Shown one piece after another: positions 30,570-43,287 of a DNA stretch of 64,000 nt; position 1 is the first letter of the stretch, and each line of letters begins with the position of its first letter. The notes under the pieces are model-generated. The model did not search any database, had not been told where the DNA came from, and saw only the letters and a program-made list of their open reading frames with translations. A program made the translations under genes and the position numbers. The DNA lies in contig JACCGJ010006452.1 in the NCBI GenBank assembly GCA_013407085.1, positions 1 through 64,000 on the forward strand. The letters run 5' to 3'. Source of the stretch: Atriophallophorus winterbourni (lineage: Eukaryota > Platyhelminthes > Trematoda > Plagiorchiida > Microphallidae).

Positions 30570-31984
30570 TTGCGCCGAGACTGGACCTTGACGTGGTGCA
30601 GCGGCTTGCGTGCCTCGATGATCCATTGAGCTATACTGGGTGATGTCTTCGTGGCATCTTCAGAGTTACTCATACCAGGTTGGTCAATGGTGAGAAGCCA
30701 GACAAACACAGTCTCCTTGTCCCTCGCGGACATTGTATACCAGAAGAGGCGTATGAATCCGCAAGGATCACCGGCTCGACTGGTTGGGATGATGTCGGGA
30801 GTCCCTGCTTGGTCTCTACCTCGCGAATGGCTTGTGAACTGTACCTACAGTATCCGGCCCCGATAGGTGCGATCCTTAATCTCGCTCCGCTGCCTTGCGG
30901 GTTAGGCTTTCGGGCCAAAGGCTTGAGGTGGGAGTCCTCAAGATCAACTCCTCTACTTCGGCCTGGGCAACCGGGTAGTATCACGCCCACACCCAAACAA
31001 TGACAATAACCGCACTAGAAATTCCTACCTCTATCTCCTCTATTGCTTTTTCTCCACATGTTACCATCCCCGATTCGCTCTCTCTACCTGATGTACGACT
31101 CATGCCGTCTAGACAGCCGTCGATTGCTGCAACTCTTCTACGCCCGCGGGTTTCATTTAGGTTAGCTTCGTTTAACGTTCGGACCTTGCTACAACCGGGA
31201 CAACAGGCCGGCCTTGCACGAACGCTTGAGACGTTAGGTATTGATATCTGCTGCTTGTCGGAAACCCGTTTCCGTGACACAAGCGAAGTCTGTCAGTTGG
31301 TCTCACCAGCTGAACCAGACAGCAGATTCCACCTGCGCCTCTCTAGTGACCCGGATGCTTCCTCTGCCGGATTGGCTGGCGTCGGTATCGCGCTCAGTTC
31401 CCGTGCTGAGCAATCACTCTTAGAGTGGATTCCCGTTGACAGCAGACTGTGCGGTGCACGATTTCGTGGCCACTGTCGGGTGAACAGGCGGTGCGAAACG
31501 CGGAGGGATTTGTTTGTGATTTCTGCCTACGCTCCAACGGACTGTAGTGTGGATCTCAGTAAGGACAACTTCTATGAGAAGTTGCATACTTTGTTTCGCA
31601 AGGCACGCAGGACAGATGTCGTAATCATGGCAGGAGATCTCAACGCTCGCGTTGGTCGCCTGTCTGAATACGAGCGCCACCTAGGAGGTCAGTATGGGCT
31701 GGATGGCGGGCGTTCAGATAACGGAGAACGATTGCTCACATTCTGTGGCGATCACCGCCTCTATCTCTCCAGTACGGCATTTCGGCGTTCCCAGCGTCGA
31801 ATGGCCACATGGCGCTCAACATCACAGCACGTCTGGTCTCAAATTGACCACATTGCTATTAGCTACAGGTGGCGTGGTAGCATCAAGGATTGTCGTTCAT
31901 ACTGGACCACCAGTGTGGACTCAGACTATGCGCTAGTCTGTGCGACAGTCAACTTCCGATTTGGGGGTAAGGCACGCGCAAGAC
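30570..31984 (+). mobile_element. RTE-F, 3'-truncated RTE in CR1-G
   Basis: It begins at the usual RTE 5' end (CGCCGAGACTGGACCTTGAC) and has a 430-bp leader with CTGGGCAACCGGGTAGTAT just before the ATG at 31000. It stops at about 31984 inside the endonuclease/RT linker, where CR1-P 3' UTR sequence begins on the opposite strand. Loss of the 3' end shows a deletion or rearrangement after insertion. Confidence 0.85.
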
Positions 31985-32010
31985 CCTGTTCCGGAGGATG
32001 TGGTGGGTAG
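31000..32010 (+). pseudogene. RTE-F endonuclease domain, fused to unrelated 3' sequence
   Basis: The frame holds a complete APE endonuclease: NVRTL, SETR, AGDLNARVG, QIDHIAIS. The final motif reads DSDYALV instead of DSDHALV, so the catalytic His of the SDH triad is changed to Tyr. The last nine or so codons come from CR1 3' UTR in antisense. RT is absent, so the copy cannot be autonomous. Confidence 0.85.
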
Positions 32011-33112
32011 CTGTGTCCCGGGTTGACGCCCTACCTGTCCAAATGCAACAAAAATCCGTTGATGGTGCAGGCTAAACGCGAATGAGGCCCGCTATAAGGC
32101 CTTGGAAACTCAAACATTTCTCTCTTTGCTTTTTCGACCCACCGCTTTATCATGCGGTTTGTACAAGCTCTTAGCTTTTTTATACCGTAATACACTATTG
32201 AACTATTGACGTCCACACCTTGACCTTCGTCAGCAACTTTAGTCCAGTAGTCTCTGGCTAAAAGCAAATTAGTGGTACAAGAATGCCCTTTACGAAATCA
32301 ATGTTGTTCTGCGGCGATGAAATAGGAACTATTCACAAAAGCCGTAATTTCATCGGCAACAATGGCTTCCATCACCTTGGATAGCACTGGGAGAAGGGTG
32401 ACTGGACGCTAATTGGCAGGATCACTACGGCTTCCACCTTTGAAAATGGGAGTGATGATACCTTCCTTCTAACCAGTAGGGACTTCAAAGTTATCCATCA
32501 ATTTTTAAAAATATGCCGAGAGCGGTTCGCAAAGTGGATCGGCAACTGCGCACATTGCATTCGGTTTGATACAGTCGATACCCGGTGATGACTTGAGTCA
32601 AAGTTGCATGATTTTTTCTCGAACTTTGCTGGCAGAAAACATAATACAAGAAGGTTGAGATGATGGGGTCGAAAACATAGGGAAAATTAGAGAGGGGTTT
32701 TGGAAAATCGGCATGTAATGTGATCTTAAAACATTTGCCGCATCCTTTGATGTCGTCGTGGAACCTATAATGATATAATTGTACTCGTCTACTATCAGAG
32801 ATTGCCTTGTCAGCAGAAGTGACCCATGTGTATTGCTGTGATGAAGCTTAAACGGGATTTTATCACTTCTAATTTCGATTCAGAAGAAAAAGAAGAAGGA
32901 ACGGAATAAATTGGTAAGACCACAGTGAATGAAGGCTGTTACTATCTTCGTTTCAGCTATTTTCGCTTTATTCAAGAGACGAAAACTTTCTTGTATGATT
33001 TTTTGGACATTCGTTATCATTCCGCTACCTTGATGATACGCTTTGATTAAACCTACGAAAACGTTCACCTGAGCACAGAATTCAAAACCCGCGCTATGAT
33101 TATTTAGTTCAG
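31985..33112 (-). mobile_element. CR1-P, CR1 fragment with RT joined to its 3' UTR by deletion
   Basis: Minus-strand RT pieces: GIITPIFKGGSRSDPAN, RPVTLLPVLSKVMEAIV, HSCTTNLLLARDYWTKVADE, then an abrupt switch to the 3' UTR also present at 18000-18240 in CR1-N. The palm (FLDFSKAFD to FADD) and thumb are missing. Several stops lie in the remaining RT. The upstream part (32700-33112) is a weakly recognisable linker. Confidence 0.75.
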
Positions 33113-33286
33113 TTGAGTTCAGTTGCGTATGACAATAAGTGGCTAACAAGCCAATCGAGCGTCCTGAATTTCTTTCGGTGGAAAGCTGCAGAGAAGCAAC
33201 CACCACTGCCAAAACGTTTTTTTCTTATTGTGCGTTCGATATCCTCAACGATCGCCACGCCAAGAGATTTTATGTAAGAAGCAGTA
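33113..33286 (-). repeat. Short 3' end of a CR1-O-type element
   Basis: Read on the minus strand, a block with GGCAGTGGTGGTTGCTTCTC and TTTCCACCGAAAGAAATT ends in a (TGAAC)n tail. The same block ends CR1-H at 36618-36760, and a diverged version ends CR1-O at 33287-33400. This is a 5'-truncated copy. Confidence 0.65.
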
Positions 33287-36200
33287 TCAGAATCAGTATC
33301 AGTATCACAGGGCGATAGTCGACCAAGTCTAAACGAGTGCCCAGATTCTTTCGGAGGTGTGCTTGAAAACACCCACCACTACCAGGATTGATTCGAAAGT
33401 AACACAGGCGTGTGCAACTGTGAATGGAAGATGGGAGATGTCTCATCACCAAAAGGTGAGAGAGTTATGCACGTTGCGTGTCCAATCGAATGAAAAGACG
33501 ATGGACAGCTGTTTATTACCACAAATGCGAAAGAATAAAAAAGAAACACTTTTTTGTGTTTTAAAATATTTTTCGAATATTTTTGTGTTTTTTTTATTAT
33601 CATAAAAATGAGGGATTTAGTCTTAAGGGTAATGCTCCGGGAAGAGCTCCTGCCACCGTTCGTCCAGCCCATGTTTGAACGCAATTACTGAAGTTGCCAA
33701 GATTAGTTCTGCGGGAAGTGAGTTCCACGCGTTCACTATACGGATGCTAAAGAAGTGCGTTCTGGATTCGAGCCTGGTGTGCTGTTTACTTAGCTTAAAA
33801 CTGTGCCCTCGTGTACCAACCAAAGGAGAGAACCGGAAGAAGTCATCGAATTCTAAACAACTTAGTCCTTTGACAACCTTAAAGGTCTCTATAAGATCCC
33901 CCCTAAGTTGCCTCCTCCTAAGTGAGAAAAGTCCTAGTGCTAATAGACGATTTTCATAATTGGTGTGTGCTAACCCCTCGATCATGCGAGTGGCCAGCTT
34001 CTGTACCTTTTCTAGCTGCACTATATCCTTCTGGTAATACGGCTTCCAAGCCTGGATACAGTATTCTAAATGTGGCCTTACTATTGCCTTGTAGAGGGGC
34101 AATAGCACCTCAGCTTTTCTGCAAGTGAGGGCTGAACGTAGTCGAAAGAGTTCCCTCCTGGCCCTTTGAGCTGCAGCAGCACATTGGTCAGCCCACTTAA
34201 AGTTTGCGGAGACTACGATTCCTAGGTCCTTAGTAGACTTTACCCTACGGAACTCCGTGTGAGCTGAGGGCGTAGACACAATCATGTTGCCTGCCAGTGT
34301 AGAGAGCAAGTGACTCTTATCTAGGTTAAGGGGAAGGTCCCACTTACCCGCCCATGCTGTTACAGCTTCCACATCACTTATCAGATCGGAGTTATCCGAC
34401 CTACCGACAATCTTAACGTCGTCAGTAAACATATAACAGGGTGAGCGCAGTTGGCTGGCTAGATCATCAATGAAGATGAGTGACAGCAACGGCCCCAAGA
34501 CTGAGCCCTGGGGAACCCCACTCGTTACATGCGCACTTGCGGAGTAAGTATCATCTACCCTGACAGTAAAGGAACGGTCGCTAAGGAATGCTCGAATCCA
34601 GCCCAGAAGGTTCCCTGATACTCCTATGGCTGAGAGTTTGAGAAGCAAGAGCCTATGGTTGACTGAATCAAAAGCCTTACTAAAGTCGAGATAGAAGACT
34701 TCTACAGCTATACCATCATCCATCCTCTTAGTAACCTCGTTAAGAAAGCTCAACAAATTTGTCAGACATGACCTACCTTTTAGGAAGCCGTGTTGTGCGC
34801 CATTCAAAAGAGAGTGTTTGGTTAGATATCCACATATTTTATCGCGGATCAATCTTTCCATAACCTTACATAGTACACTAGTGAGGCTAACCGGGCGGTA
34901 ATTATTGACCGCCGAGGAAGCTCCTCCCTTATGGATAGGTACTACAACGGCTGTTCTCCAGTCTAAAGGAAGGGTGCCCTGACTGAGGGATGATGTGAAA
35001 AGTTCTGTGATCGGCACAGCTAACATAGGCGCTAGCAGTCTGATCATTCGTGGATGGATGCTATCGGGCCCAGCCGACTTGTTGTAAGCTAGGCTGGCCA
35101 ATATATTCTCAACAATGTGTACCTCGAATGTAAGGTCAGTGCAGAGGGGGCGATCAGAGAGTACACATTGGAGTGATGGCGCAGATGCATTCGAGTTATA
35201 ATCTCGGCGTTGTACGCCTTGAAAATGCGCGGAAAACAATTGAGCCCTTTCAGTGCTTGCAATGACGGCTGATCCATCGTCCCTTCTCAAGGTACCTACA
35301 CCTTTTCGTGTTGACCCTTTAGATTGAACGTAGCTGTAGTAACGTTTCGGATGAGTATGGGCCTCTTGAGCGAGTCTCATTTCGAAAGAAATCTTTGCTC
35401 CACGTATCTTGGAAACAGCTATGTTTCGCGCTTCTTTGTAACGGGCCCAAGTCCCACATGAGGGAGTAAGCTTATAACGCCTCCATTTTGCGTCGCGGTG
35501 ACGTACGCTACGGGAAAGTGAGGCTGACCACCATTGAGGTTTACCTTTTTTGCAAACGGGTAAGAGAGGAGCGAATCGATCATGAAGTTGAAGGATGTTA
35601 TTCTTGATCTTCCCCCACATCCCATCCACATGGTCAATGTTTTGCCATGGGAGTAGCGCTGCTGCCTGTAATAGGGAAGCAGGGTCGATCCTATGGAAGC
35701 TTCGAGACATCTTAAGTGGGGGTTTACCAACTCGCAGGCTAACACTACGTGGTCGCTCTTTCCCAGTGGTGGCAGTAAGACCAAATTTTGTATACCGCTT
35801 TCAGAAGTTGAAATAACTAGGTCAAGAATAGACGGAGACTGACCCTCGCGGAATCTAGTTGGTTCGTTTACGTGTTGGTAAAGTGCATGGGAGTGTAACC
35901 AGTCCAGAAAATCGTTCGCGACTCCTGAGGCATGTGAGGTTTGGTACTCCCAATTTATTTCGGGTAGATTGAAATCGCCGAAGATTACAACACGTGGTGA
36001 TACGGCTAAAAGAGACGAGAGCTGACTTTGCAAAAGAGCATCTTCTTCCAAACTAGTGCTCGGACTACGGTAGATGCAGCTTACAACTTTACGCGTGCAT
36101 CCATGTATGAGCAAGGCAGATATTATCTGCACATTCGTTGTAGAAAAAGAAATACCTTTCTCGAAGGGAATAGCGTTATCAATAAGGAGCAACGCCCCTC

Positions 36201-36466
36201 CTGCTAGCTTACCCAGGGGTCGATCGCATCTTACGGCGCTAAACCTATCCGCGATTAAAGCTGGTATGTGGTCATCATGAGACAACCATGATTCCGTGAC
36301 ACCCACAATTTTGCTGTGGGTGTCGTCAACTCTACAGAGGAGTTCAGCCCATTTATTTCTAATGCTACAAGCGTTTGTATAGAACAGAAGAGCACTATCA
36401 TGTGGGGCCAGACTCCCGGTGTTAGGGCTACCTAAGAGCTCTTTGTCCTCGTGCACCTCGTTATGA
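33287..36466 (-). mobile_element. CR1-O, nearly complete CR1-clade ORF2 with 3' tail
   Basis: The element reads on the minus strand from about 36466 to a (GATACT)n-type tail at about 33287-33315. It holds a complete ORF2 region with a single apparent frameshift, followed by a 3' UTR of about 330 bp. ORF1 and the 5' UTR are missing, so it is 5'-truncated. A different CR1 3' end (36467-36610) abuts its 5' border. Confidence 0.85.
33623..36456 (-). pseudogene. CR1-O ORF2 (endonuclease + reverse transcriptase), one frameshift
   Basis: The endonuclease frame (36456 to about 35720) has YTNACSIRNK, TESWLS, FGDFNLPEINW, PSILDLVIS and GKSDHVVL. The RT frame (35710-33623, 695 codons) has AGPDSIHPRMIRLL, AQHGFLKGRSC, FYLDFSKAFDSVNH, TSGVPQGSVLGPLLS, MFTDDVKI and HLEYCIQAW. 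The two frames meet at a five-G run (35718-35722, plus strand), where a one-base change would explain the shift. The usual FADD reads FTDD; both catalytic Asp are kept. Otherwise the copy is open over more than 900 codons. Confidence 0.88.
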
Positions 36467-36610
36467 ATGATAATTTAATGTAATTCAAGGTTTTAATGGT
36501 TTAAAAAGCAACATACTTAACAACAACCATAGAATGGTAAAAATTAAAATTTAAGTGTATCAACAATATAGGGAAATAGATTAAATGTTCTGGAAACGAA
36601 TAATGCGATA
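36467..36610 (-). repeat. 3'-terminal fragment of a CR1-I/K-type element
   Basis: On the minus strand the sequence TTAAACCATTAAAACCTTGA with upstream CTATGGTTGTTGTTAAG matches the 3' ends of CR1-I (39215) and CR1-K (50700-50755). Only about 130 bp are present. Confidence 0.6.
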
Positions 36611-39600
36611 AATATTCGTTCAGTTCAGTTCAGTTCAGTCACACAGGGCAGTAAGTGGCGAACGAGCCAATCGAGCGTCCAGAATTTCTTTCGGTGGAAA
36701 GCTGCAGAGAAGCAACCACCACTGCCAAAGCGTTTATTCTTATTGTGATTTAGATATCCTCGACGATCGCGATGCCAAGGGATTATCCGGGTTGTGTTTA
36801 GGAAGCACCTCTTTATGCATGATGTTGAAAAGATAAGAATACATTTCTCTTCACCAGTGAGAGGTTAGTTGAAGAAGTGTTGTGTATTAAACAAACAGAA
36901 CTTTAGCATTTACTTACTTACCAAACAACGCTAAAAATGGTGAAATACCTAATCTTGCATAAAAATTAGAGGGAGAATTCAGGAAAAAGCTTACCCCAGA
37001 TGCGGTTCAAACCCTGCTTAAAACTTGCGACAGAACTGCAGGATATAAGTTCTTCTGGAAGCTGGTTCCAGAAATTTACCACGCTGAGGCTAAACAAGTT
37101 TTTCCTGAGGTCTAGTCTACATCGCTCCTAAGCAAGTTTGAGTGAATGGCCCCGGGTGCCCAGCTCGTGACTTGAGGCAAAGAAGTCAGTCATGATAACG
37201 CCACTTAACCCCTTCAAGATCTTGAAGGTTTCAATTAAGTCACCTCTTAAACGACGGCGCTTAAGTGAGAAAAGATCTAGGGACTTCGGGCGTGTAGCGT
37301 AAGGTTTCCCTCGCTGACCCTCAATCATGCGAGTTGTGAGACGCTGTACGCTTTCGAGTTGAACGATATTCTTCATTTAGTAAGGGCACCACGCCTGGAC
37401 ACAATATTCTAAATGCGGCCGAACTAATGCCTTGTAAAGGGGCAGGAATACATCTAGTATTCTTCTGGATAACACGGGTCTCAGTCGAAAGCGAACTTTG
37501 CGAGCACGTTGAGCTGCAGCGGCGCTTCGGTCCTCCCATTTGAAGTCGGTCCTAACTAGTACTCGTAAATCCTTAACATATGATGTGGCGTTAACACTGA
37601 GAGAATTTTTTTGACACATGGACTGTAATCCTTCCAACTAGTGCTGACAAGAGTTGGCTCTTATAAAGGTTCAGTGGGAGGTCTTACTGGTATGACCATT
37701 CATGACCCGTTCACGTTCGTGCATCAAGGTATGTTCATCCGTTGATCCGATGAACTTCGCATTATCCGCAAAAATGAACCATGGGCACTTTAATGTCGAC
37801 GACAAGTCATCAATGAAAATCACAATTTACGAAGACCGAGTGCCACCCCTTGCGGCATCCCACTGATCACGTAAGTTTGGTTCGATAGCACAGATCCTAC
37901 CCGAACACTGTATGTCCCACCTGTAAGGAATGCCTTTTACCAAGCAATTAAATAACCTTGTACGATATTGCTGCTAGCTTAATCTCTAGGAGACGGTGCT
38001 TTACGGAATCGAAAGTTGTGCTGAAGTCTAGGTAAAGGGCTTCGACAGGCTTTTATTCATCCATCCTTTTAGTGGAAGTATTGAAAAAACTATGAAGGTT
38101 AGTCAGTCAGGATCTACCCGTAAGAAATCCATGTTGAATTAATTTCAGTAGAATATGCCGTCAAAGATGTTGACAGATTTTGTCACGCATTAGATTTTTC
38201 AATACTTTTGAGACGATGCTAGTCCGCCTGACCAATCTATAGTTACCGAGAGTTTACTTGCAACCACCATTTTATATTGGTACTATCATGGTTTCCTTTT
38301 ACTCACTAGGAACGACATCCAGTTTCAAGCATGAATTTAAGAGATTGCATAAAGTTTCTGTAAACACTGAGGCAAGATTCTTTAGCATAATTAAGTGGAT
38401 ACCATTTGGTCCCTCAGCCTTTTTGACGCGAACATGGATAAGTGCGTCATACACCTCGGCTTCATTGGAGGAAAACTCAACTAATGCTGGAGAAGCAGGT
38501 AGTTGATTAAACGACCTAGACGAAGCATTTAAATAATTATCACTTCTGTGAACGCCACTGAATAACATGTAGAATGCAGTCGCCTTAGACAGACATCAGT
38601 TGCTTTTCCGTCCTTCAGTTTCAAATCTCCAATGCTTTCCCCGGTTTTGCCTTTTGATTGAGCGTAGCTATCAAATCTTTTCGGATAGGATTTAGTATCC
38701 CTAGCTTAGGATATCTTAAACTTCTGTTTGAGAAAACGCGGTATTTTAACGAGCGTTCCGAGCGTTTTGTATCGAACTCAAGAACCAGAAGTGAAAGATA
38801 GCTTACATTGCCACCATAAACGATCATGTTAACGGGTAGACCGACGAACTCGAGGATTCCACCAGGGTGGTCATTCATGCTTTATCACGAATTGCAGCGG
38901 AGCGTGCTTGTCTTGCAAATCTCTTAGGTACTTATAAATTTAATCCCAGTTTTTACTTACATTAAATTTGTTAGAGATCTGAAAGGAACATTTCGAAGTC
39001 TGTAGGAGAAATTCCAAGTCTACAAACTTAAAATTGTTTCTTGGGCCAGCAATAGGTTTGTAAAGACGTAGTACTGCTTCGAAGCTTATCAGTACATGAT
39101 CAAGGTTGTCGAGCGGCGTCAGGTATTTTAAAAGTGTAACGGCTTCAGGTTGTGACGACAATACCATGTCGAGAGTGGATGGAATGCATCCATTAGGATC
39201 ACTCTGTAGGATTCAATTCAATTCAATTCAATTTTAATGGTCTAAAAAGCATATAGCTTTACAAAAAACCACAGAATAATATGACAATAACGAATAATAT
39301 AACAAGCGAAAATGGGATTAGATTGCTTACTGGGCAGTTCAAAAATCAAGTAAATATCCAAGGGCAGAAATTGTTTTCGATTGGTGGGATAACAAATGTA
39401 GGTGTATGGTGTTAAGATGTATAGTTTTCTTCAATGCACGGGTTTAGGGTCAAATAGGCATCAAGGCTTCTCTTGAAAGTTTGCTGGTTTGGTGAGTTCA
39501 CAACATTATCTGGCAGATTGTTCCAAGTAAAACAAACTCGCACGGCAAAAAATGTCGTCTGCAGTTTAGTCTCGAGTGAGGGACAGTTAGAGTAAATGTG

Positions 39601-40960
39601 TGAGCTCTTGTATTATGCGAGCTCCGTAGATTCAATAAGCATTGTAGAGGGTGATTTTCAGTATTCAAAATATTGTAAACCAGAATCAAATCCCCTCGGA
39701 GACGACGACGTGGATAATCAAATAAATTCAGCGTTTTGATTCGCTCATTGTAGGGTTTCCGGCTGAGTCCAGTGACAAGTTTGGTAGCTCGATGATATAT
39801 TCGTTGCAAAGTCGCAACATCTTTTTTAAGCCATGGCGACCATGCTTGAACCGCATATTCCATCGTGGGCCTGATGTACGTATTTATAATACAGGGAATT
39901 GTCTGTTTTGAGAACCTACCGAAAATTCTCTTTAGGAGTGACAATTTCTGTGATGTTTTGCGATAGACGTAGTTGCAGTTGCTCGACATCCCTAGGGTGT
40001 TGCTTATTAACACACCCGAGTCCCTTTGTTCCATGGTCCGCGAGAGGCTGTGTGTTCCAAGAAAATACTGGTACTCCACATATTTGCCAATGTTCAACAT
40101 GTGACACTTTTGGAAATTGAAAAATATGCGATTTTTTAGGGACCAAGCCTGGAGGTTGTCCAGATCCTTCTGGAGCAGTTCGCAGTCCTCCGACTTACTT
40201 ATCTTAGACCAAACTTTTATATCGTCCGCGAACAGTACGATCTTGCATTTGATGAGAGCTGGTATGTCATTAGCATAAAGCGCGAAGAGGATTGGTCCGA
40301 GGACGGATCCCTGAGGCACTCCACTTGTCACGGCTACCGACTTCGATAGAGCACCGTCCACAGAGACTTGAACAAACCGATCAGTCAGGTAATTTTCTAA
40401 CCATGATAACAGACTGCCAGTGATACCACAACGTTCCAGCTTCTGCAAGAGAATACTGTGATTTACACGGTCAAATTCTTTCGACATATCGAGGTAACAT
40501 ACATGGATAGTATCCCCAGCATCCACTGCTCCAGTTCAGTCGTCAATGGTAAGGAGAAGGTTAGTAAGGCAGGAGTATCCCCTTCTGAAACCGTGTTATG
40601 CTCCTGAAAATAGCTTATTTTCCTCAAGGTATTTGCTCATTTTTTTTGCCACGATCCTTTCGAGTACCTTGGATACGGCGGACAACAAAGTAACAGGTCT
40701 GTAATTTGCGGGCTCCGAACGCACCCCGCCTTTGAAAATCGGGGAGATTATACCAGATTTCCATTCAGTCGTTATGAAACTTTGCGACAACGATTCGCGG
40801 AATAACTGAGTTAAAGGTCCGCATAGAGATTTGATTTTTGTTGACGATGAAGAGCTCATAGTAGTGGATTCGCCGACCCAGAATTAGTCGGCTGCTCCAC
40901 GTTTTTTGTCTCAGGTGCATTTGATTGACTTGGTAGCGAAGTCATGCGTTCTGTATTTTC
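36611..40960 (-). mobile_element. CR1-H, old relative of CR1-O, split by CR1-I
   Basis: The (TGAAC)n tail is at 36611-36636. Upstream in sense come the C-terminus (QLESVQRLTTRMIEG, LKRRRLRGDLIETFKILKGL at 37376-37150), RT pieces up to about 38570 (KAEGPNGIHLIMLK) and the endonuclease end (IPSTLDMVLSSQPEAV near 39190). Many stops and frameshifts are present. CR1-I interrupts it at 39215-40865; the part at 40866-40960 (NVEQPTN, compare CR1-O HVNEPTR) is a probable continuation, with lower confidence. Confidence 0.72.
39215..40865 (-). mobile_element. CR1-I, 5'-truncated CR1 with long RT frame, inside CR1-H
   Basis: The (ATTCA)n tail lies at about 39211-39236. GGATTC at both borders (39209-39214 and 40866-40871) is a possible target-site duplication. 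RT frames are 40859-40596 (GIISPIFKGGVRSEPANYRP, VLERIVAKKM) and 40526-39498 (LDMSKEFDRVNH, TSGVPQGSVLGPILF, VLFADDIKVW, INTYIRPTMEYAVQAWSPW). A break near 40530-40600 separates them, and the C-terminus ends early (39498) by a frameshift. The RT is close to CR1-K and CR1-M. Confidence 0.83.
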
Positions 40961-41784
40961 ATGTATGTTGTTCATATAATGGCGTTATTCCATATACTTT
41001 GCTTTATAGTTCATCAGATATTGAAACCGTCGGTCTCAGAGCTTTATGCGGGTTGAATGAGAGCAAATATAAAATTTGCGTTTAAATGTTCCCTCAAATA
41101 ACTATTATTATTTTGTTGACGTGTAGTTAAGCTAGAGTTTGCTTTTCATCTGTAAGATCATTCCACGAGTCATCTAAGATTTTGATATATATATATATAT
41201 ATATATTCAGTTGTGGAATATCAAGTAAAAGCTTGGATACCATGGATGAAAAAGATATCTCGCTTACAAAAAGGATCTATCATCAAGCAACTAAGATGAA
41301 TACTGGATTGAAAAATTTACATTTTGCACAGTGACTGACGCAGCGGAGCTGTCCTAATCCTGGCATACCGAATAATCCATCCGGGGTCCCAACCACTTAG
41401 AGACCTCTTCACAATTGGTTACAATCTCACGACAAGCAGTCACAATCAGATACTTCGAATCCCACATTCCCAATTAAACTGTTGCCGTAACTTTTACGCA
41501 CTCCATGTATTATTTTTTGAACTGCTTAGTGCCAGAAATTGTTTCTCATCAACCGAAATGATCTTCAAACAAAAGTGTCGATGCTTTATGTTAAATAATG
41601 TGGTGTTGGCCAGATATACCTTAATTCCGTAGCGTTTTTTTCTCACAAATACATAGCAGCAAAATTAAATTACTCGAACATATATTTCCGATCGAATTTT
41701 CCTATCACAATTGGAATTGCTTTTGGTGCTCATTTAAAGCGCATTGTCGCAAACATTGGAGCAACGATTTCTGTAATTGTTGAA
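40961..41784. other. AT-rich stretch without recognised gene; (TA)n microsatellite
   Basis: A run of about eleven TA units lies at 41185-41206. I see nothing else I can name. Confidence 0.5.
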
Positions 41785-42035
41785 AGTATGGTTGTTGGCC
41801 TCCTTAGGTCGTTGTCGACTATGGATGTACATCACAATCGCATGAATTTTCATGTTCTACAGCTTTTTGAAAAACTAGACAGTCCGATTCGGGAAAAACA
41901 ATCTCTCCGGCAGCGCTTGTAATGATAGACAGAACTCGGTTCCAGGGCGTTAGTTACACGCCTGCGGCGTGATCTGCGTTCAGCAGCCAATAGCTGTATA
42001 TGCTCCTCCACAGCTTGCAGACGACGCAATAGTAT
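41785..42035 (-). mobile_element. RTE-P 3'-terminal fragment, copy 2
   Basis: It is homologous to 14230-14535 and to 58960-59200, including the block that encodes the C-terminal finger (CAGTCCGATTCGGG on the plus strand). It is more decayed, and no frame remains. Confidence 0.6.
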
Positions 42036-43287
42036 GGTATTGAACAGCTATTTGCTTTTATCACCATAAATCTCGATTCATGCAAATCACGAGTAATGTC
42101 GCCGTTTATCCAGTTTGATTATTTATGAACAAATTAATTTCTGATTCTTATAATTTACGAAATGTGGAGCTCCGATATGAAATACAGAACGATATATTTA
42201 TTCTACTGTAATCATGCATGTGTTCCTGAATTGTTTCACGAATCAAATCTACCTCCAAAAATGGTAGAATGATTTGTAGAACTATTGAGTTTCCTTGAAA
42301 CGAATGCTGTGAATTTTAGTGCCACGATATGATCGGTGATTGATATTCACTGTTGAATGTGAATTTCGTTTTTTTGGTTCTCATGAAATTTGTCTCACAT
42401 TGCAATCTACATTTGAACTAAATTATCCACATCAATCTAAAGTGTAAGATAAATATATTACTGAGTTCAATAATTAAATCATGAACTAGGATTTCTTCTG
42501 TGGTAGCAACAGAAATTTAATGCCTGTAATTTAAAGCTCAATTAACTCATAAATAACGCTGTGATTTACAAATTACAGTGCACTAAATCAAAGTGAATTT
42601 CATGAAATTAATGAACTGTGGTATATGATTGAAATGTAAAACATTACACAAAATCTCTAAAAGCTATAAGTTTCCTGAATGTTACAAAATGGATTGTTTT
42701 AATTTTACACCAACAATTCTAGAGATATAGCATAATTACTCGACATACACAGTCATTTAATTTTAAATTGAAGCTCTTTCAATAATGGATCAATCGCAAA
42801 TAATATGAAGAAATTTGAAACCTCACAAAAGCACACAATCTTCAATATAATCTACGCTAAACGCACTGAGCGTCAGTATGGCTCAATGATATTTGCATAC
42901 AATTCTCTTGTCAACAAATAGATTGTTTGTATCTTGAATATGAATTAATAAATATACAATATCATGTAGTTACTGAGTTTAGGAAATTAAGATAACCTAG
43001 TGGAATTACCTAGATCCTGTACGAAAGTAAGAAGTAACTTCTACCTGAATAAATACGCTAAACTCTGTGATATTCTTCCGAAAATCATAAGACTTTGTAC
43101 CTCACTATGTGATTTTAAATCACATATGAATTCATTTCTCACAGTTGAAAAATTAATGAAAATTCTCAACCTATATGTCTCATTAGATGAACTATATAAT
43201 CATGGCATTGCTGGATATTAACAGTGATATCAGTTTTTCAACTTTCATAATGAACATTCACTCAGTCCCTTAATATTTATTTTCCAG
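42036..43287. other. AT-rich stretch, presumed intron or intergenic
   Basis: A plus-strand frame at 43000-43221 has a weak resemblance to a LINE C-terminus (DILPKIIRL ... FKSHMNSFL), but I do not consider it proven. A pyrimidine-rich acceptor (TATTTATTTTCCAG) ends the stretch at 43287. Confidence 0.35.

Noticed and set aside
30940..31000. HDV-like self-cleaving ribozyme at the RTE leader block (CTGGGCAACC)
   Set aside because: CTGGGCAAC recalls part of HDV ribozymes, but I could not find the matching P1 strand, the P3/L3 segment or a position at the element 5' end.
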